Assembly: GCF_009876115.1 (NCBI RefSeq)
Contig: NZ_WWSY01000010.1
Coordinates: 25,002 to 89,001, forward strand
Direction of reading: 5' to 3'
Origin: Collinsella aerofaciens
Lineage (GTDB): Bacteria; Actinomycetota; Coriobacteriia; Coriobacteriales; Coriobacteriaceae
Length of the DNA: 64,000 nt
Position numbers and translations under genes: made by a program. Each line of letters opens with the position of its first letter. Position 1 is the stretch's first letter. This document shows, piece after piece, positions 44,369 through 54,911 of the stretch. Under the pieces are notes generated by a model, which was given only the letters and a program-made list of their open reading frames with translations, was not told the DNA's origin and did no database searches.

Positions 44369-45250
44369 ATGATCAAAATCACCGTCCCAGCAACCAGCGC
44401 CAACCTAGGCATCGGCTACGACACCCTCGGCATGGCCGTCAGCCTCTACTCGCACTTCACCTTCGAGCGAGCCGACAAGCTCACCATCACGGGTTGCCCC
44501 GAGGAGTTCCAAAACGAGAACAACCTAGTCTATGTGAGCTTTGTCGATGCTCTGGCCGCCTGGGGCGAGCCGGCCTTCCCCGTCGCTATCGACATTCAGA
44601 CCGACGTGCCCGTCGCCCGCGGCCTGGGCTCCAGCTCAACCTGCGTCGTCGCCGGCATCATGGCTGCCGCCGCGCTGACAGGCCACACCGTCGACCGCGC
44701 CGAGCTCGTCCGCATCGCCACCGAGGTCGAGGGCCATCCCGATAACGTCGCCCCCGCTATCCTGGGCGGCGCCGTCTGCTCCTTTACGCCGACCGACTCG
44801 CTGCCCCAGTGCCTGCGCTACGAGGTAAGCGATCGCTTGCGTTTTATTACCGTGATTCCGCCCTACGAGGTGCATACGAGCGAGGCGCGCAAGGTTGTGC
44901 CGCAGGAGATTCCACTCTCCACCGCCGTATGGCAAATGGGCCGCATCGCCGGCATGACGCGCGGCCTGGAGACCGGCGACCTGGATCTGATTGCCGCTGC
45001 CAATGACGACCGCATCCAGGAACCCTATCGCCGCCGCCTCATCCCCGACTACAACGCCGTGCGCGACACCTGCCTTAACGGCGGCGCCAAGACCATCTGG
45101 ATCAGCGGTTCGGGCTCGACCCTTATGGCCGTGACCGACGACACCATCGTGGCAAAGTTCCTGCAGGTCAAGCTGCGCGAGCAGTTCCCCAAGTGCGACA
45201 CGCATATTCTGACGTGCGACACGGAGGGCGCTCAAATCGAGTACCTGTAG
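44369..45250 (+). CDS. thrB: Homoserine kinase
   Basis: 293-residue GHMP kinase phosphorylating homoserine. Motifs: N-terminal KITVPATSANLGIGYDTLG, the ATP loop PVARGLGSSSTCVVAG (about 89-104), and the C-terminal ISGSGSTLMAV. AGGAGG precedes the ATG at 44369. Its substrate-producing partner, homoserine dehydrogenase, is not in the window. Gene order thrC-thrB with a terminator and nested hairpin between them is unusual compared with the tight operons of most bacteria. The stop codon lies in the outermost arm of element D. Confidence 0.95.
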   Translation: MIKITVPATSANLGIGYDTLGMAVSLYSHFTFERADKLTITGCPEEFQNENNLVYVSFVDALAAWGEPAFPVAIDIQTDVPVARGLGSSSTCVVAGIMAAAALTGHTVDRAELVRIATEVEGHPDNVAPAILGGAVCSFTPTDSLPQCLRYEVSDRLRFITVIPPYEVHTSEARKVVPQEIPLSTAVWQMGRIAGMTRGLETGDLDLIAAANDDRIQEPYRRRLIPDYNAVRDTCLNGGAKTIWISGSGSTLMAVTDDTIVAKFLQVKLREQFPKCDTHILTCDTEGAQIEYL

Positions 45251-45430
45251 ACATCGCCGATCGGTCTGTCCGGGCCACCCAGGGGCATCCCCTTAAAAAC
45301 GTCCTCGCATTTGAGGCCCGCTTATCCTGCTCCTTCGGAGCTGCGGATAAGCGGGCCTCGTGCTGCGGAATGTTTTTAAGGGGATGCCCCTGGGTGGCCC
45401 TATGGCAACGTGGCTAGCGATGTCTACAGG
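45245..45430 (+). terminator. 3'-end compound hairpin after thrB (element D)
   Basis: Perfect 29-bp arms at 45272-45300 and 45372-45400. An inner 14-bp stem pairs 45313-45326 with 45346-45359. An outermost 13-base pairing (CTGTAGACATCGC with GCGATGTCTACAG, about 45245-45257 and 45417-45429) contains the thrB stop codon. Core order: arm, GTCCTCG, inner hairpin, CTGCGGAA, arm. The remaining 108 bases to the next gene show nothing further. Confidence 0.88.
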
Positions 45431-45538
45431 GACCCACGCTTTGAAGGGGCGCCGGGCTGAAATTATGGCCTTTTATTGGTAGGGGCTCTTGCTGGGGTGG
45501 AGCACCTGCTATAGATGGGCTTTGGTGATTTGTTTGGT

Positions 45539-46237
45539 TTAGGCTGCGCTGGTTTCTTTGTATTCGAAGACTGGTTCTAGGAGGTCTTCGATGCTGCAGT
45601 GGAGGGCTTTTGCTATGGCTCTTACGCTTGTTACCGAAGCTTCATTGATGTTTCTCTGGCGCTGCTCGTACATTTGGATTGAGCGGAGTGACACACCCGA
45701 TTCGTATGCTAGGTCTTGTTGGGTTTTCTTAAGCTTCTTTCTTGCTAACGCAAGTTTGGTTTGCCTGGACGCTTTTTTCGCCATATCGCAGACGAGGCGA
45801 GCCACACGTTCCTCCGAGGCTTCGTGCCAGGGGTAATACAGACTGCGCAGCACATCAAATGGAACGACATGCAGCAAATCTTCGAAAGACTCTCCTAGGC
45901 GCCACTGAAGGTATGCCAATATCCAGCCTGTCCAATATTCCGGTGTCTTTTCGAATCGGTAGGTTCGATTTGGCATCGGCCTTGATTGATAGCCCGACCT
46001 TTCGGCGATAAGCGCGAACAGCTCAACGCCCGATTTTCCCGACACTACCCATGCGTTGCCGCGTTCGAACTCGCGAGCTACGCCGCTCAGGCAAAAGAGT
46101 TCAGCAACTTCCGATCCTTCTGCTCCGTAATCGTTTACGGCATAGTCGAAGCAATCCCCGAGGTTGTTCATTGCGTCCTCGAGGTAATAGACAGGATATG
46201 TCCTACTCGGCCCACAATCCGTTAACTCTTGGATCAT
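45539..46237 (-). CDS. HTH regulator with N-terminal DUF3791-like part, partner of the DUF3990-like protein
   Basis: 232 residues. The N-terminal 75 resemble the small DUF3791 proteins that often accompany DUF3990 genes (YAVNDYGAEGSEVAELF); this is a tentative reading. The middle (YWTGWILAYLQWRLGESFEDLL) is unassigned, and the last 65 residues are an XRE helix-turn-helix (KKTQQDLAYESGVSLRSIQMYEQ). The start at 46237 overlaps the upstream gene by 35 bases; an internal ATG at 46171 is possible. As the DNA-binding member of a two-gene unit it probably binds the twin palindromes upstream and may be the antitoxin. Lower GC than its surroundings. Confidence 0.7.
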   Translation of the reverse strand: MIQELTDCGPSRTYPVYYLEDAMNNLGDCFDYAVNDYGAEGSEVAELFCLSGVAREFERGNAWVVSGKSGVELFALIAERSGYQSRPMPNRTYRFEKTPEYWTGWILAYLQWRLGESFEDLLHVVPFDVLRSLYYPWHEASEERVARLVCDMAKKASRQTKLALARKKLKKTQQDLAYESGVSLRSIQMYEQRQRNINEASVTSVRAIAKALHCSIEDLLEPVFEYKETSAA

Positions 46238-46886
46238 TTAAATCAACCCTCCCTGACATCAAATCCCTAATGTCGACACCCTCGGTATCAAATCCGTTTA
46301 CCGTATCCAGGTACTTACGTCGAGCGTTCTGTTCTCGCTTAAATCGTTTGGGATAAAACTCAGCTCCCGAGGCCTGCTTCCAATCGCGAAACTTGATCGC
46401 CGAGAACGCGCGCTCACTCATAAGCGCATATTGAATGCCCAAATCCCCCAAAAACATAATGCGCTGCAATTGCCTGAGCGAAATCATGCCGTTAACGAAC
46501 TGTCTTGCAAACGAAAAGTAGGAGTCGTCAGCGCGATAGCCTCGAATGACGTCATAGGGAGAAATATCAATCAGGCAGTTGTCCAGCAAATACCGAAGTC
46601 CTTCGCGTGCCAGCGGCGTCGAGACATTAAACTCCCGGTTGTCGGCCAAAATCGCAAGCCAATTGAGGATTGAAAACTCCCCAGACTCTAAATCCAAGAC
46701 CGAAAGGCCATCTAAATCAAGCTCATATCGATTGGCAATGCCATCAGACTCGGTCCGGCATGCCCATTCCATTGCCATTTCCTCATGTGGCGTGCAATAA
46801 AACCCGCGCCCATAGTCATTGAATTGCCTGCATTTATCCAACGATGGATGCTCGACAACAACCTCCGACCCGTGCCAAAGCTCCAT
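46203..46886 (-). CDS. DUF3990-like protein (ADP-ribosyltransferase-fold, putative toxin)
   Basis: 227 residues. It opens MELWHGSEVVVEHP, then FNDYGRGFYCTPHEEMAMEWA, then YDVIRGYRADDSYF, the H/Y and acidic landmarks of DUF3990, a family distantly related to ADP-ribosyltransferases such as DarT and PARP. The C-terminal 60 residues (GAEFYPKRFKREQNARRKYLDTVNGF) are charged and unassigned. AGGAGGTC precedes the ATG at 46886. It is the first gene of a two-gene operon with an HTH protein. Toxin-antitoxin function is inference from fold and arrangement; DUF3990 targets are, to my knowledge, not established. Confidence 0.75.
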   Translation of the reverse strand: MELWHGSEVVVEHPSLDKCRQFNDYGRGFYCTPHEEMAMEWACRTESDGIANRYELDLDGLSVLDLESGEFSILNWLAILADNREFNVSTPLAREGLRYLLDNCLIDISPYDVIRGYRADDSYFSFARQFVNGMISLRQLQRIMFLGDLGIQYALMSERAFSAIKFRDWKQASGAEFYPKRFKREQNARRKYLDTVNGFDTEGVDIRDLMSGRVDLNDPRVNGLWAE

Positions 46887-46902
46887 ATCGACCTCCTAAA
46901 AA

Positions 46903-46949
46903 ATATCACCCAAGTGATAGTTTACCAATAACTATCACTGGGGTGATAT
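46903..46949. promoter_or_regulatory. Twin palindromic operators of the DUF3990/HTH operon
   Basis: TATCAC-CCAA-GTGATA at 46904-46919 and TATCAC-TGGG-GTGATA at 46933-46948, centres 29 bases apart. The whole 47-base block is itself nearly palindromic. It ends 17 bases before the DUF3990 start, an ideal spot for autorepression by the HTH protein. Confidence 0.8.
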
Positions 46950-46980
46950 AGATGAGAGCTTTTGAGGGGCTGCAGCCCGA

Positions 46981-47571
46981 TTAGAGGCAGGCCTCGGCAA
47001 TGCGGCGCTTGAGTTCGTCGATGCCGGTGCCGGTCTGGGAGCTCGTAATGATTACGTTTTCGGCCGGGACGTTGAGCTGCTTTTTGATGGCTGCTGCCTG
47101 GCGGGCCTGCTGGGTGCGGCTGAGCTTGTCGGCCTTGGTGAGGCAGACGATAAAGTTGAACTCGTTGCCCTGCAGGTAGTCGATCATGTCATGGTCGAGC
47201 TTACTGGGATCATGGCGAATGTCCACCAGCGACACAACCAGGTTAAAGCTGCGCTCGGAGTCGAAGAAATCGCCAATGAGCTCGGCCCAGCGATCGCGCT
47301 CAGCTTTGGAGCGACGGGCGAAACCGTAACCCGGCAGGTCCACAAAGTGCACGTCGTCGGCCTCGAAGAAATTGATATTGCTCGTCTTACCCGGCGTACT
47401 CGAAACCTTGACCAGGTTCTTGCGGCCAAAAAGCTTGTTCATGATGGACGACTTGCCCACATTTGAGCGGCCAACGAAGCTCACCTCGGGACAGGTGGAC
47501 TCGGGGATCTGCGAAACCTTGCCGTAGCTGGCGACGAACTTAGCAAGCTGGTAGTTAATGGAATCGGCCAT
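46981..47571 (-). CDS. engB: Ribosome biogenesis GTPase EngB/YsxC
   Basis: 196-residue GTPase. G1 is GRSNVGKSS, G2 the Thr-rich KVSSTPGKTSNIN, G3 DLPGYGFA, G4 TKADKL and G5 in ITSSQTGTG. It helps assemble the 50S ribosomal subunit and is usually essential. The ATG at 47571 follows AAGGAG; the open extension to 47700 overlaps the next gene and is not family-like. Encoded 38 bases after the mtnN gene on the same strand, probably in one transcript. Confidence 0.95.
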   Translation of the reverse strand: MADSINYQLAKFVASYGKVSQIPESTCPEVSFVGRSNVGKSSIMNKLFGRKNLVKVSSTPGKTSNINFFEADDVHFVDLPGYGFARRSKAERDRWAELIGDFFDSERSFNLVVSLVDIRHDPSKLDHDMIDYLQGNEFNFIVCLTKADKLSRTQQARQAAAIKKQLNVPAENVIITSSQTGTGIDELKRRIAEACL

Positions 47572-47609
47572 GGACACTCCTTGGTCGTAGGTTCTTACAA
47601 AAGAGCGCG

Positions 47610-48350
47610 CTAGTAGATAGCAGCGATACGGCGAACGATATCGAGCGTAATGCCACTCGCGGTACGGGCATACTCGAACAGGTCGAACTCGCGGTCGCAA
47701 ATCGCATCGTACGCCTCGTCACAATTATCGCTGATAGCGCGCAGCACCAGGCAATCGACACCATTTTTAGTTGCGACATGGGCAATTGCCGCGCCCTCCA
47801 TGCCGACACAATCGGCATGCGTCGCCTCAATGGCATCATTGCGCATGGCGGCGCCCGTCACAAAGCGGTTACCCGTGGCAATCGTGCCGACCAGGAACTG
47901 CTTTGCGCCCTCGTTCGAGGCGGCTGCATCTGTCGAAGCGTTGACAAAGCCACGTTCAGCAAGCACATCGGCAGCAATATCGACCAGAGCAGGCGTCGAG
48001 CCAAACTCCTCGAGCCCCGGTGCAGACTCGGCGATAAGCGCGGTATCGGTATCTAGATAGCGCAAGCATTTGCCAATGACAACATCGTCGATGTGGAGCT
48101 TGGGATTCAGGCCACCTGCGATACCAGAAAACACAACTGCCTGTGGAGCATACTTGCTAATGAGGTGCTGTGTTGCGGCGGCAGCGTTTACCGTGCCCAT
48201 ACCCGCCGTCGTGGCGACAATCGACAGGCCGTCGAGCCCGCCGGTCACAACGTTCAAGCCCGCCTCCTGTACCATGCAAACGTTACTCAACTCTTCCTTA
48301 ATCTGCATGATCTCTTTTTCGAGCGCACCGATAATCGCGATGGTAGCCAT
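47610..48350 (-). CDS. mtnN: 5'-methylthioadenosine/S-adenosylhomocysteine nucleosidase
   Basis: 246-residue nucleosidase removing adenine from MTA, SAH and 5'-deoxyadenosine. The start MATIAIIGALEKEI contains the catalytic Glu near residue 12. VFSGIAGGLNP, VGMEGAAIAHVA (substrate Glu) and VLRAISDNCDE (catalytic Asp) are conserved. The ATG at 48350 follows GGGGA. In an organism with several radical SAM enzymes it clears the 5'-deoxyadenosine they produce. Upstream of engB on the same strand. Confidence 0.93.
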   Translation of the reverse strand: MATIAIIGALEKEIMQIKEELSNVCMVQEAGLNVVTGGLDGLSIVATTAGMGTVNAAAATQHLISKYAPQAVVFSGIAGGLNPKLHIDDVVIGKCLRYLDTDTALIAESAPGLEEFGSTPALVDIAADVLAERGFVNASTDAAASNEGAKQFLVGTIATGNRFVTGAAMRNDAIEATHADCVGMEGAAIAHVATKNGVDCLVLRAISDNCDEAYDAICDREFDLFEYARTASGITLDIVRRIAAIY

Positions 48351-48428
48351 GCCATTCCCCAAACCTATACGAAATTCTCAACCACGGTATGGTAACAGCA
48401 TTTTGTTTGACCTCGTCAAACGAACACG

Positions 48429-49547
48429 CTAGGCCAGCGCAGCTCGGGTATCAAAGAACGCCTTAGCAATCGCAGCCACCAGCTCACTCGAGCGATCGCT
48501 CCATGGCATCGATGTCATGATGCTCATGACATAGGTACGGTCATCGATGTCGATAAGGCCCGCATCGCATGTCGAATAGCAACCATCCTCGCTAATCCAG
48601 CCTGCCTTGTTGCGCACCAAGGCTTGGTCGTCCGCAATGCCGTCGCGGATAAAGGACCGGGTCGTAGAGGCCAAAAGGCCCGACAGCCATTGCGACGTCT
48701 CGCTATCACGGCTCAAATACTCGCTCATCTCGCGCCACAACTTGGCCGAGGTGCGCGGGCAATAGGTGGGAAAATCACTCATCGGATCGAGTGCGGTATC
48801 GTAATCGATGCCAAGACTTGCAATCCAATCCTCGTAACCGACACGGTCAAACGTCACGCGTAACGCAATAAACGAATCGTTGTCCGAATTAACGACCGCG
48901 GCATCGATCAGGTCGCGCACCGTCTGCCAACCCATGTTGTAGCCACCATAGGTGCCAAGGGAATCATCGAGTGAAACCTGACCCGTCTCGACCAGAGATT
49001 CGCAGATGTACAACGCATAGAGCGCCTTGTAGCTACTCGCACCGTAAACCTCGACATCGGCGTTATACGTCACACCCTTGCCGCTCGATAGGTCGTAGAA
49101 CACCACACCCACATCGCCCAGCTCCTGGCCCCGACTCAGGGCGTCCTGGAGCGCGGCGAGGCTCTCATCCTCCAGGGCGGGAATCTGGTCATCAACCAGT
49201 GAGAAGGTCTGCACGGTATCGCCTGAGGGAATATCGTTAAAGTCCGCCTTCGAAAGCCTCGTCTTGAGGCTCGCTGTCGACAGGGTTCGGCTTGCGGTGG
49301 CTTTAGATTCAGAGACCTTTTCGTTTTGCGTCTGAACCGTTGACGCATCTGAGTGTGCCATTCGCTCCGACGCGTAGGTTTTGGCGGTAATTCCGAGGAT
49401 AATAACCGCCAACGTTAGCATCCCAATGGCGGCAATCTTCGTCACGCGGATGCGAGCGTCAGCAAGGCCACGCGAAGGCGTGCCCTTCGTCTCATATCTG
49501 CTGCCATGTTGCGGCACATACTCGTCCCGCGATGCGTCGTTTCGCAC
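48429..49547 (-). CDS. Membrane-anchored class A beta-lactamase-like serine hydrolase
   Basis: 372 residues. A cytoplasmic Arg/Lys-rich start, one membrane helix at about 37-56 (IAAIGMLTLAVIILGITA) and a 70-residue Ser/Thr linker lead to the catalytic domain. SxxK is Ser171-Lys174 (GASSYKAL), SDN is Ser221-Asn223 (NSDNDS), and the third motif reads KAG in RNKAGW. The Glu166 region of true lactamases is not clearly present, so it may be a transpeptidase-like or cell-wall hydrolase rather than a resistance enzyme. The start is a GTG at 49547 preceded by AGGAG. Confidence 0.8.
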   Translation of the reverse strand: MRNDASRDEYVPQHGSRYETKGTPSRGLADARIRVTKIAAIGMLTLAVIILGITAKTYASERMAHSDASTVQTQNEKVSESKATASRTLSTASLKTRLSKADFNDIPSGDTVQTFSLVDDQIPALEDESLAALQDALSRGQELGDVGVVFYDLSSGKGVTYNADVEVYGASSYKALYALYICESLVETGQVSLDDSLGTYGGYNMGWQTVRDLIDAAVVNSDNDSFIALRVTFDRVGYEDWIASLGIDYDTALDPMSDFPTYCPRTSAKLWREMSEYLSRDSETSQWLSGLLASTTRSFIRDGIADDQALVRNKAGWISEDGCYSTCDAGLIDIDDRTYVMSIMTSMPWSDRSSELVAAIAKAFFDTRAALA

Positions 49548-49561
49548 GTGGTCTCCTGGTT

Positions 49562-49571
49562 GCTACCGTTT
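49562..49571. promoter_or_regulatory. Recurring GCTACCGTTT motif
   Basis: Ten-base motif 15 bases before the serine hydrolase start; also at 36597-36606, 51913-51922 and 51933-51942 in the complementary sense (AAACGGTAGC). All copies are intergenic. Possible regulator site. Confidence 0.3.
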
Positions 49572-49706
49572 ATATACGAGCAGCATAATACCGAGCAGGC
49601 ATTTCTTTCCAAGGATATTCAGCGGCGGTTAAGACGTCTTTAAAGAAACCACAAGCGTTTTTATCCAAATGGCGCGATTCTGTTGCGCATCTCTACCCAA
49701 ATCGCA

Positions 49707-49771
49707 CTTGCGGTGGAATAGTTCCTATTTGGGCGGCATAAGCCGAAAAACAAGAACTATTCCACCGCAAC
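49707..49771. repeat. TTGCGGTGGAATAGTTC inverted-repeat element, copy 3
   Basis: Perfect 17-base arms at 49708-49724 and 49754-49770. Shares TTGCGGTG and AATAGTTCCT with copy 1. Confidence 0.85.
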
Positions 49772-49802
49772 TTGACGGGGCTCTTTGGCAATCAACTTGG
49801 TG

Positions 49803-49847
49803 CCCAGGGGCACTCATTTAAGTCTGTCCCCAATGAGTGCCTTTGGG
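49803..49847 (-). terminator. Terminator of pflA
   Basis: CCCAGGGGCACTCATT paired with AATGAGTGCCTTTGGG (two G-U pairs), 17 bases past the pflA stop. Confidence 0.7.
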
Positions 49848-49863
49848 GAGCGAATATGGCACG

Positions 49864-50682
49864 CTATCCGATGGCGTTTTTGAGTTCCGTGCGGCGCTTT
49901 TTCATACCCGTCATGACGGCGTTGCGCAGCTCGGGCATGCGCGCGGTATCCATCTGGGGCACGCCCTCGAGCTTATAGGGAATGCCCAGTTGCTCGTACT
50001 TGACGACACCCATCGTGTGATACGGCAGCATCTCCAAACCCACCACGTTGTGCCATGGAGCGATCAGGCGACCGAGCTTCTCGCATTCCTCCACCGTATC
50101 GGTGATACCCGGCACTACCACGTGGCGAATAACAACCTTAATCTTGCGACGAGCAAGCTCATCGCCAAACGCCAGGATGCGTGCAGGATCGCAACCGGTC
50201 AGCTTTTTATGCTCGACGGGATCGGCATGCTTAATGTCGAGCAGCACCATATCGGTCTCGTTGAGCACCGCATCGAACTTCTCGGGGTGGTTGGGGTCAA
50301 ACGCATAGCCGCAGCTATCCAAGCAGGTATGCACGCGACCATCGGGGTTATTGTGCATGGCGCGAAACAGGTCGGCTAAAAACGCGGGCTGCAGGAGCGG
50401 CTCGCCGCCGGACACCGTAATACCACCGCTGCGGTAAAACTCATGGTTACTCTGGAACTCGTCCATCAGGTGCTCGACGGTCACCATGGTGCCGCCGTTA
50501 ACCGACCAGGTATCGGGGTTGTGGCAATACGCACAACGCATGGGGCAGCCCTGAACAAACACCACAAAGCGGATGCCGGGTCCGTCGACCGTTCCCATCG
50601 TTTCAATCGAATGTACGCGGCCCAGGGTAAACGCAGAGTCCTCGGGACGAGCATCCACACCCTCAAGCGTCATCTCAGCCAT
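49864..50682 (-). CDS. pflA: Pyruvate formate-lyase-activating enzyme
   Basis: 272-residue radical SAM glycyl-radical activase. The cluster motif is CPMRCAYC (Cys46, Cys50, Cys53), then CHNPDTW, and ITVSGGEPLLQPAFLADLF binds SAM. MGTVDGPGIRFVVFVQGCPMRC is typical of PflA. It installs the glycyl radical on pyruvate formate-lyase, here on the separately encoded radical domain. The ATG at 50682 gives the normal length; the frame is open to 50913 and overlaps degV. It lies downstream of the pfl genes with degV between. Confidence 0.95.
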   Translation of the reverse strand: MAEMTLEGVDARPEDSAFTLGRVHSIETMGTVDGPGIRFVVFVQGCPMRCAYCHNPDTWSVNGGTMVTVEHLMDEFQSNHEFYRSGGITVSGGEPLLQPAFLADLFRAMHNNPDGRVHTCLDSCGYAFDPNHPEKFDAVLNETDMVLLDIKHADPVEHKKLTGCDPARILAFGDELARRKIKVVIRHVVVPGITDTVEECEKLGRLIAPWHNVVGLEMLPYHTMGVVKYEQLGIPYKLEGVPQMDTARMPELRNAVMTGMKKRRTELKNAIG

Positions 50683-50805
50683 TCGCGCTACCTTGCCTCT
50701 CCTTTGGTTTTGCCAATTAAAATGCCAGAGCCATTCTAGCCCATACGCATGATGGCGAAACGGTTTAGCGGTCAATTGGGTTGTCCCACTTGGCCCTACG
50801 CAAGA

Positions 50806-50838
50806 GCGGCGGGAAGGTTGTCGCAACCCGCCCGCCGC
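50806..50838 (-). terminator. Terminator of degV
   Basis: GCGGCGGGaAGGTTG / CAACCcGCCCGCCGC stem with a TCG(C) loop, 32 bases past the stop. Confidence 0.75.
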
Positions 50839-50869
50839 CGAGGCAATAGATATCGATAGACGCCAGGCC

Positions 50870-51730
50870 CTACGCTTTAAGCGTAAGCACCGCGCCAAAG
50901 GCAGTCGGACCACAATGGCTCGAGATCACACCGCCGACCTGAGTCCAAGTAACGTCCTTAAAGCCCATGTCGTGTGCATAGACTTCCATGTCGTCGCGCA
51001 GCTCCTCGGAAAGGCCCACCGAATACGCCAGGCCAATGTGCGAGTAGTCAATCTCGCCCTTCGCAACCATGTGGTCAATAAAGGCGCGGGCGCACTTGAG
51101 CATAGAGCCGCGGAACTTCTTAGTCGCCACGAACTTGCCGCCCGTCACCTCGATACAGGGCTTAATCTTGAGCAGATGGGCGCCTAGGAACGCGACGTTG
51201 GACAAGCGACCGCCTGCCTTAAGGAAGGCAAGGTCGGTAGGAACAAAACCCAGCAGCACGCGGTCCATCACCGAATTGGTGAAGGCGAAAATTTCGTCAA
51301 CGGTGGCATCTGGGTGAGCCTCGATGTATTTGGCGGTCTCGACGACAACGAGCGACTGGCCCACCGAGACAAAGCGCGTGTCCATGGAGAACACGTAGTC
51401 GCGCCCCTGGGCCGCAATCTTCGAGGACTGATGCGAACAGGTCGTGGCCTCGGAATATGCAAGATGCAAAATGGTCGCGTCGGGCTGTTCGGCATGGATG
51501 CGGTCGTACACGCGGGAGAAATCTGCCGGCGCACAGCCGCTGGTCTTGGGCATCACGCCAAACTCGTTGCAGCGCGAATAAATCTCGAGCGGATCGATCG
51601 AGCCGTCCTCGACAGTCTCGTCACCAATCGTGACATGCATGGGCACACGCACGATGCCGTAGCGCTCGCAAAGCTCTGGCGTTACATCCGAACCAGATTC
51701 AACCACGATTACGTACTTGCCCATTATCAT
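50870..51730 (-). CDS. DegV-family fatty-acid-binding protein
   Basis: 286-residue DegV protein. VIVVESGSDVTPELCERYGI leads to the Ser/Thr lipid-head motif KTSGCAPADF and the FVPTDLAFLKAGGRLSN segment, with VGGVISSHCGPTAFG at the C-terminus. Members (FakB) present fatty acids to a kinase (FakA), which is not in the window. The start is one of two ATGs, 51730 or 51724. Its insertion between the pfl genes and pflA, with hairpins on both sides, suggests independent transcription. The two AAACGGTAGC repeats lie about 180 bases upstream. Confidence 0.88.
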   Translation of the reverse strand: MIMGKYVIVVESGSDVTPELCERYGIVRVPMHVTIGDETVEDGSIDPLEIYSRCNEFGVMPKTSGCAPADFSRVYDRIHAEQPDATILHLAYSEATTCSHQSSKIAAQGRDYVFSMDTRFVSVGQSLVVVETAKYIEAHPDATVDEIFAFTNSVMDRVLLGFVPTDLAFLKAGGRLSNVAFLGAHLLKIKPCIEVTGGKFVATKKFRGSMLKCARAFIDHMVAKGEIDYSHIGLAYSVGLSEELRDDMEVYAHDMGFKDVTWTQVGGVISSHCGPTAFGAVLTLKA

Positions 51731-51809
51731 CACGACCCATCTCGACATTGGCTTTTCAATACATGGCACGCGCCGCCGCACTGTTGCACAACGGCGTCCA
51801 AGCGCCAAA

Positions 51810-51848
51810 GAGACGCCGCCCTTTGCACATAACAAAGGACAGCGTCTC
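51810..51848. terminator. Hairpin upstream of degV
   Basis: GAGACGC..CCTTTG / CAAAGG..GCGTCTC stem with internal mismatches. It could end transcripts from the pfl genes before degV. Confidence 0.5.
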
Positions 51849-51983
51849 CCTGGAAAGCTCCGTGCTTATCTGAGATTCTACACGGTTTATTAAGGAGTGT
51901 TACTTATTCCGCAAACGGTAGCTATACGCGATAAACGGTAGCAAGCAAGAATCCAGAACGCTCAACCCATTAGGAGAGTTCCG

Positions 51984-52128
51984 CCTAAAGGGCGACAACG
52001 CAGGAGACCCGGCAAGGCCGGGAGCACTCTGCCTCACAAACATTCCGCAGCCGCGAAGCGGCGAGGACGTTTGAGAGGCAAAGTGCGTAGGCCTTACCGG
52101 GTCTCCGGTGGGAGTTGAGTCCCTTTAG
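51984..52128 (-). terminator. 3'-end compound hairpin after the pfl radical-domain gene (element E)
   Basis: Nested arms: 52003-52019 with 52090-52106 (GGAGACCCGG region), and 52031-52041 with 52069-52079 (GCCTC.CAAAC). An outermost CCTAAAGGG near 51984 pairs with CCCTTTAG at 52121-52128, which contains the gene's TAA stop. On the minus strand the centre reads GTCCTCG, hairpin, CTGCGGAA, as in elements A, B and D. Confidence 0.8.
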
Positions 52129-52376
52129 AACTTGTCGTGGAAGGTACGCGAAATGACCTCGTCCTGCTGCTCCTTGGTGAGCGTGTGGAAGTTCACGGCA
52201 TAGCCGGAAACGCGGATGGTCAGCTGCGGGTACTTCTCGGGGTGAGCCTGAGCATCGAGCAGCGTCTCACGGTTGAAGACGTTGATGTTCAGGTGGTGGC
52301 CACCCTTCTCGGCGTAAGCGTCGAGCATGTGGACCAGGTTATCGGCCTGAGTCTCGGAAACTTCAGAAACCTTCAT
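52125..52376 (-). CDS. Stand-alone glycyl-radical domain of pyruvate formate-lyase (GrcA-like)
   Basis: 83-residue protein equal to the C-terminal domain of pyruvate formate-lyase. [31 protein letters not shown] runs into RVSGYAVNF, whose Gly58 is the radical site, then a final helix ([18 protein letters not shown]). It has no N-terminal extension like E. coli GrcA (127 aa). AAGGAGACACATT stands before the ATG. The upstream gene ends exactly where this domain would begin in a full-length enzyme, so the two products should assemble into one active lyase. An alternative is a repair cofactor for a full-length enzyme elsewhere. Confidence 0.92.
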   Translation of the reverse strand: MKVSEVSETQADNLVHMLDAYAEKGGHHLNINVFNRETLLDAQAHPEKYPQLTIRVSGYAVNFHTLTKEQQDEVISRTFHDKF

Positions 52377-52399
52377 AATGTGTCTCCTTCGATTGATAG

Positions 52400-52419
52400 G
52401 CGCCGGCCGAAACCGGCGC
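52400..52419 (-). promoter_or_regulatory. Hairpin just before the radical-domain gene
   Basis: GCGCCGG-ccgaaa-CCGGCGC stem between the pfl genes; with the next hairpin upstream it could tune the ratio of large to small product. Confidence 0.55.
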
Positions 52420-52435
52420 GCTAATCAGTAATCGT

Positions 52436-52460
52436 TATTGTTAGTATAGCACTAACAATA
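52436..52460 (-). terminator. Hairpin directly after the pfl catalytic gene
   Basis: TATTGTTAGT-atagc-ACTAACAATA, a perfect AT-rich 10-bp stem one base past the stop codon. Likely a weak terminator or mRNA-end stabiliser. Confidence 0.65.
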
Positions 52461-52461
52461 G

Positions 52462-54513
<2,052 letters not shown>

Positions 54514-54911
54514 TGTGTAACCACGCTCCTAGTTACGTGTAATGCGGCGCTCTCTCACACCGCTGCTTATTGAATTCTTGAATTATCGGCTTGCACTACC
54601 GGCTTCTTCCGTTCTTCACCACACGTTGGTACAGGGAAAAACGTTTGTCCACCTTGGAACTGCAACCCAAAACCCAAGATTTCACCCATTTGAGAAGGAT
54701 AACATAGCCACCCCCTTCATCAGGGCTGTTATATGTTTCTTTTTTTATACCATTAGTGCGTTTTTAACAAATCCGCAGGAAATGCGAGCGCGAACAACTA
54801 CCGTTCACCGATTTGTTTGGTATTTTTCCTTGCCTTTGTACGACGTTCACTCTAGCTGTTATGCCAGTTTTAGCAGGGTAAAGTGCCCCAGAGACCCTAC
54901 AGAGACTGAAG
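54514..54911. other. pfl upstream region
   Basis: About 400 bases, AT-richer than the surroundings, between pflB and the kdgT-like gene's terminator. It must contain the pfl promoter on the minus strand. I see no tRNA, riboswitch or convincing gene, and no confident Rex or FNR box. Confidence 0.4.
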
